DNA of 64,000 bases. It comes from Holacanthus passer (lineage: Eukaryota; Chordata; Actinopteri; Pomacanthidae). Positions 63,001 through 64,000 of the stretch are shown here, piece after piece (the stretch's first letter is position 1; the number at the start of each line of letters is the position of its first letter). A program made the position numbers and the translations under genes. Location of the stretch: positions 124,001 through 188,000 of the forward strand of contig JAFREQ010000223.1 in the NCBI GenBank assembly GCA_025331565.1, read 5' to 3'. Below the pieces are notes generated by a model that worked only from the letters and a program-made list of their open reading frames with translations, did not search any database and had not been told where the DNA came from.

Positions 63001-64000
63001 TCGCAAGTGATGATTGTCACCACAGTCAATGAACCTGAAAATAATGTGAAAAATAGTCAGGCATCCTGGTTGCGTGCCTGGTACTAAAACGTCGATTTGC
63101 TATCTGCTTTTATGTCTGGCACCGTTCCTCTGCTCTCCAGCTGACATTTTTTTTTGAGTAAGAGAGCTACATTTTAACCACTGCCAGATTTGTGAGTCCT
63201 GCTATGAACCGGGCGTTCTGCCGTAATCAGAGATCAGTGTGTTTGGTGAGCCTTTTGTAACTACATGCTCCACCTATGTGAGAACAGGCTTTTTTTTTAT
63301 CAGGCGCAGACTAATGTTAGAAAATCATTAGAGACTTAAGCTCTCTCTGCTGTCAAGTTATATTCAACTTGACCATGACAAGTATTTTTCCTTATTTGTG
63401 GACTCATAAATCTGATTTTACAGTAACGAGAGCAATTTAATTAACAGATCTGTTTCCTTATTTTGAGTAGCAGCAGTAATAACAAAATGTTCCAGCTATC
63501 AAAACTGCCAAAATCAGACTTAATTAGAGCACAAATTGTTGATAACTCCCTTCTGTGTAATTGTTGACGTGTCTGTCTTCACAAAATGAAAGGAGTCTGA
63601 GCACATTGTGGTTCCAGAGGAGGCTACATACTGAAGTGAGAAATGGAAGTTTAATTTGAGTTTTAATCTTTTAACTTCAGTGTTGTGCTGTCAAGCTGTG
63701 TCCCCACACAGCTTTAGTAAACACAAGACTATTTTATTTTTGCAGGAAGCCTAAATTGAAAGCAGAAAATAAGACTGTAATATAAAAATAAATGGACTTG
63801 AGTACATTAGCCCCCCTTGACTTTATACAGACTTATTCACCAGAATGACACAATGCCAGATTTACTTCTTCTTTTTTATACTTATTGTAAATGCATGGCT
63901 CTCCAACATAGATTAGCTGCTCGGTTTTGATGTGTTTTGGTTGGAAATCACAAGAAGATTTATAAAATAAAAGATGAAAACATAGTCCCGCATTTGTACA
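54069..64000. other. Gene-free region downstream of CFAP221
   Basis: No exon, RNA gene or large repeat can be supported in almost 10 kb. Open frames are short, unspliced and unlike any protein I know. The DNA holds mononucleotide runs (G11 at 56044-56054, A17 near 59164, T17 near 59200), an ATA run (60795-60815), and stretches with TAATTA and octamer (ATGCAAAT) motifs at 60.85 and 62.4-62.9 kb. In human, TMEM177 and PTPN4 follow CFAP221; neither is seen before the window ends. Confidence 0.6.
60795..60815. repeat. (ATA)n microsatellite
   Basis: A run of about seven ATA trinucleotides read directly. Confidence 0.9.

Noticed and set aside
54069..64000. Several 60-84 codon open frames
   Set aside because: Lengths are as expected by chance in AT-rich DNA, and none matches TMEM177, PTPN4 or any other family I know.

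Overview
The window looks like a piece of a teleost fish chromosome, probably from a percomorph. It carries five vertebrate protein genes split by short introns with GT/AG borders, no bacterial-type operons, long TG microsatellites, and several dispersed repeats whose ends I recognise as common in spiny-rayed fish. Gene order follows the human 2q14.2 segment: C1QL2, STEAP3, DBI, SCTR, CFAP221. All exon boundaries were worked out by hand from reading frame, splice sites and recalled family sequence; no alignment program was used.

Layout. 1-6.97 kb is gene-free and repeat-bearing. 6.97-8.28 kb holds C1QL2 (minus strand, 2 coding exons, 258 aa), a secreted synaptic C1q-like protein. 8.3-21 kb is the divergent intergenic region between C1QL2 and STEAP3, and 13.50-19.46 kb of it is a large hierarchical minisatellite. 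21.07-26.85 kb is STEAP3 (plus, 5 coding exons, 491 aa), an endosomal ferrireductase. 29.45-31.06 kb is DBI/acyl-CoA-binding protein (plus, 4 coding exons, 86 aa). 32.19-36.42 kb is a secretin-receptor-like class B GPCR (minus, 13 coding exons, 457 aa). 36.9-53.88 kb is CFAP221/PCDP1 (plus, 24 coding exons, 850 aa), a ciliary central-pair protein with an RFX-type X-box-like palindrome at its promoter. 54-64 kb has no gene I can support.

The genes do not form one pathway: their linkage is ancient synteny. DBI and the receptor are convergent; the receptor and CFAP221 are divergent, about 0.5 kb apart at their presumed 5' ends; C1QL2 and STEAP3 are divergent and separated by the minisatellite.

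The most unusual object is that minisatellite. It has about 70 copies of a 50- or 69-bp unit, each with a consensus CCAAT (NF-Y type) site in the same orientation. The copies are broken into blocks by about 11 copies of a ~165-bp spacer that looks like a branch point, pyrimidine tract and 3' splice site, and larger segments are themselves duplicated (offsets 1982, 718 and 315 bp). A second point of interest is that the receptor has changed several residues that are near-invariant in class B GPCRs.
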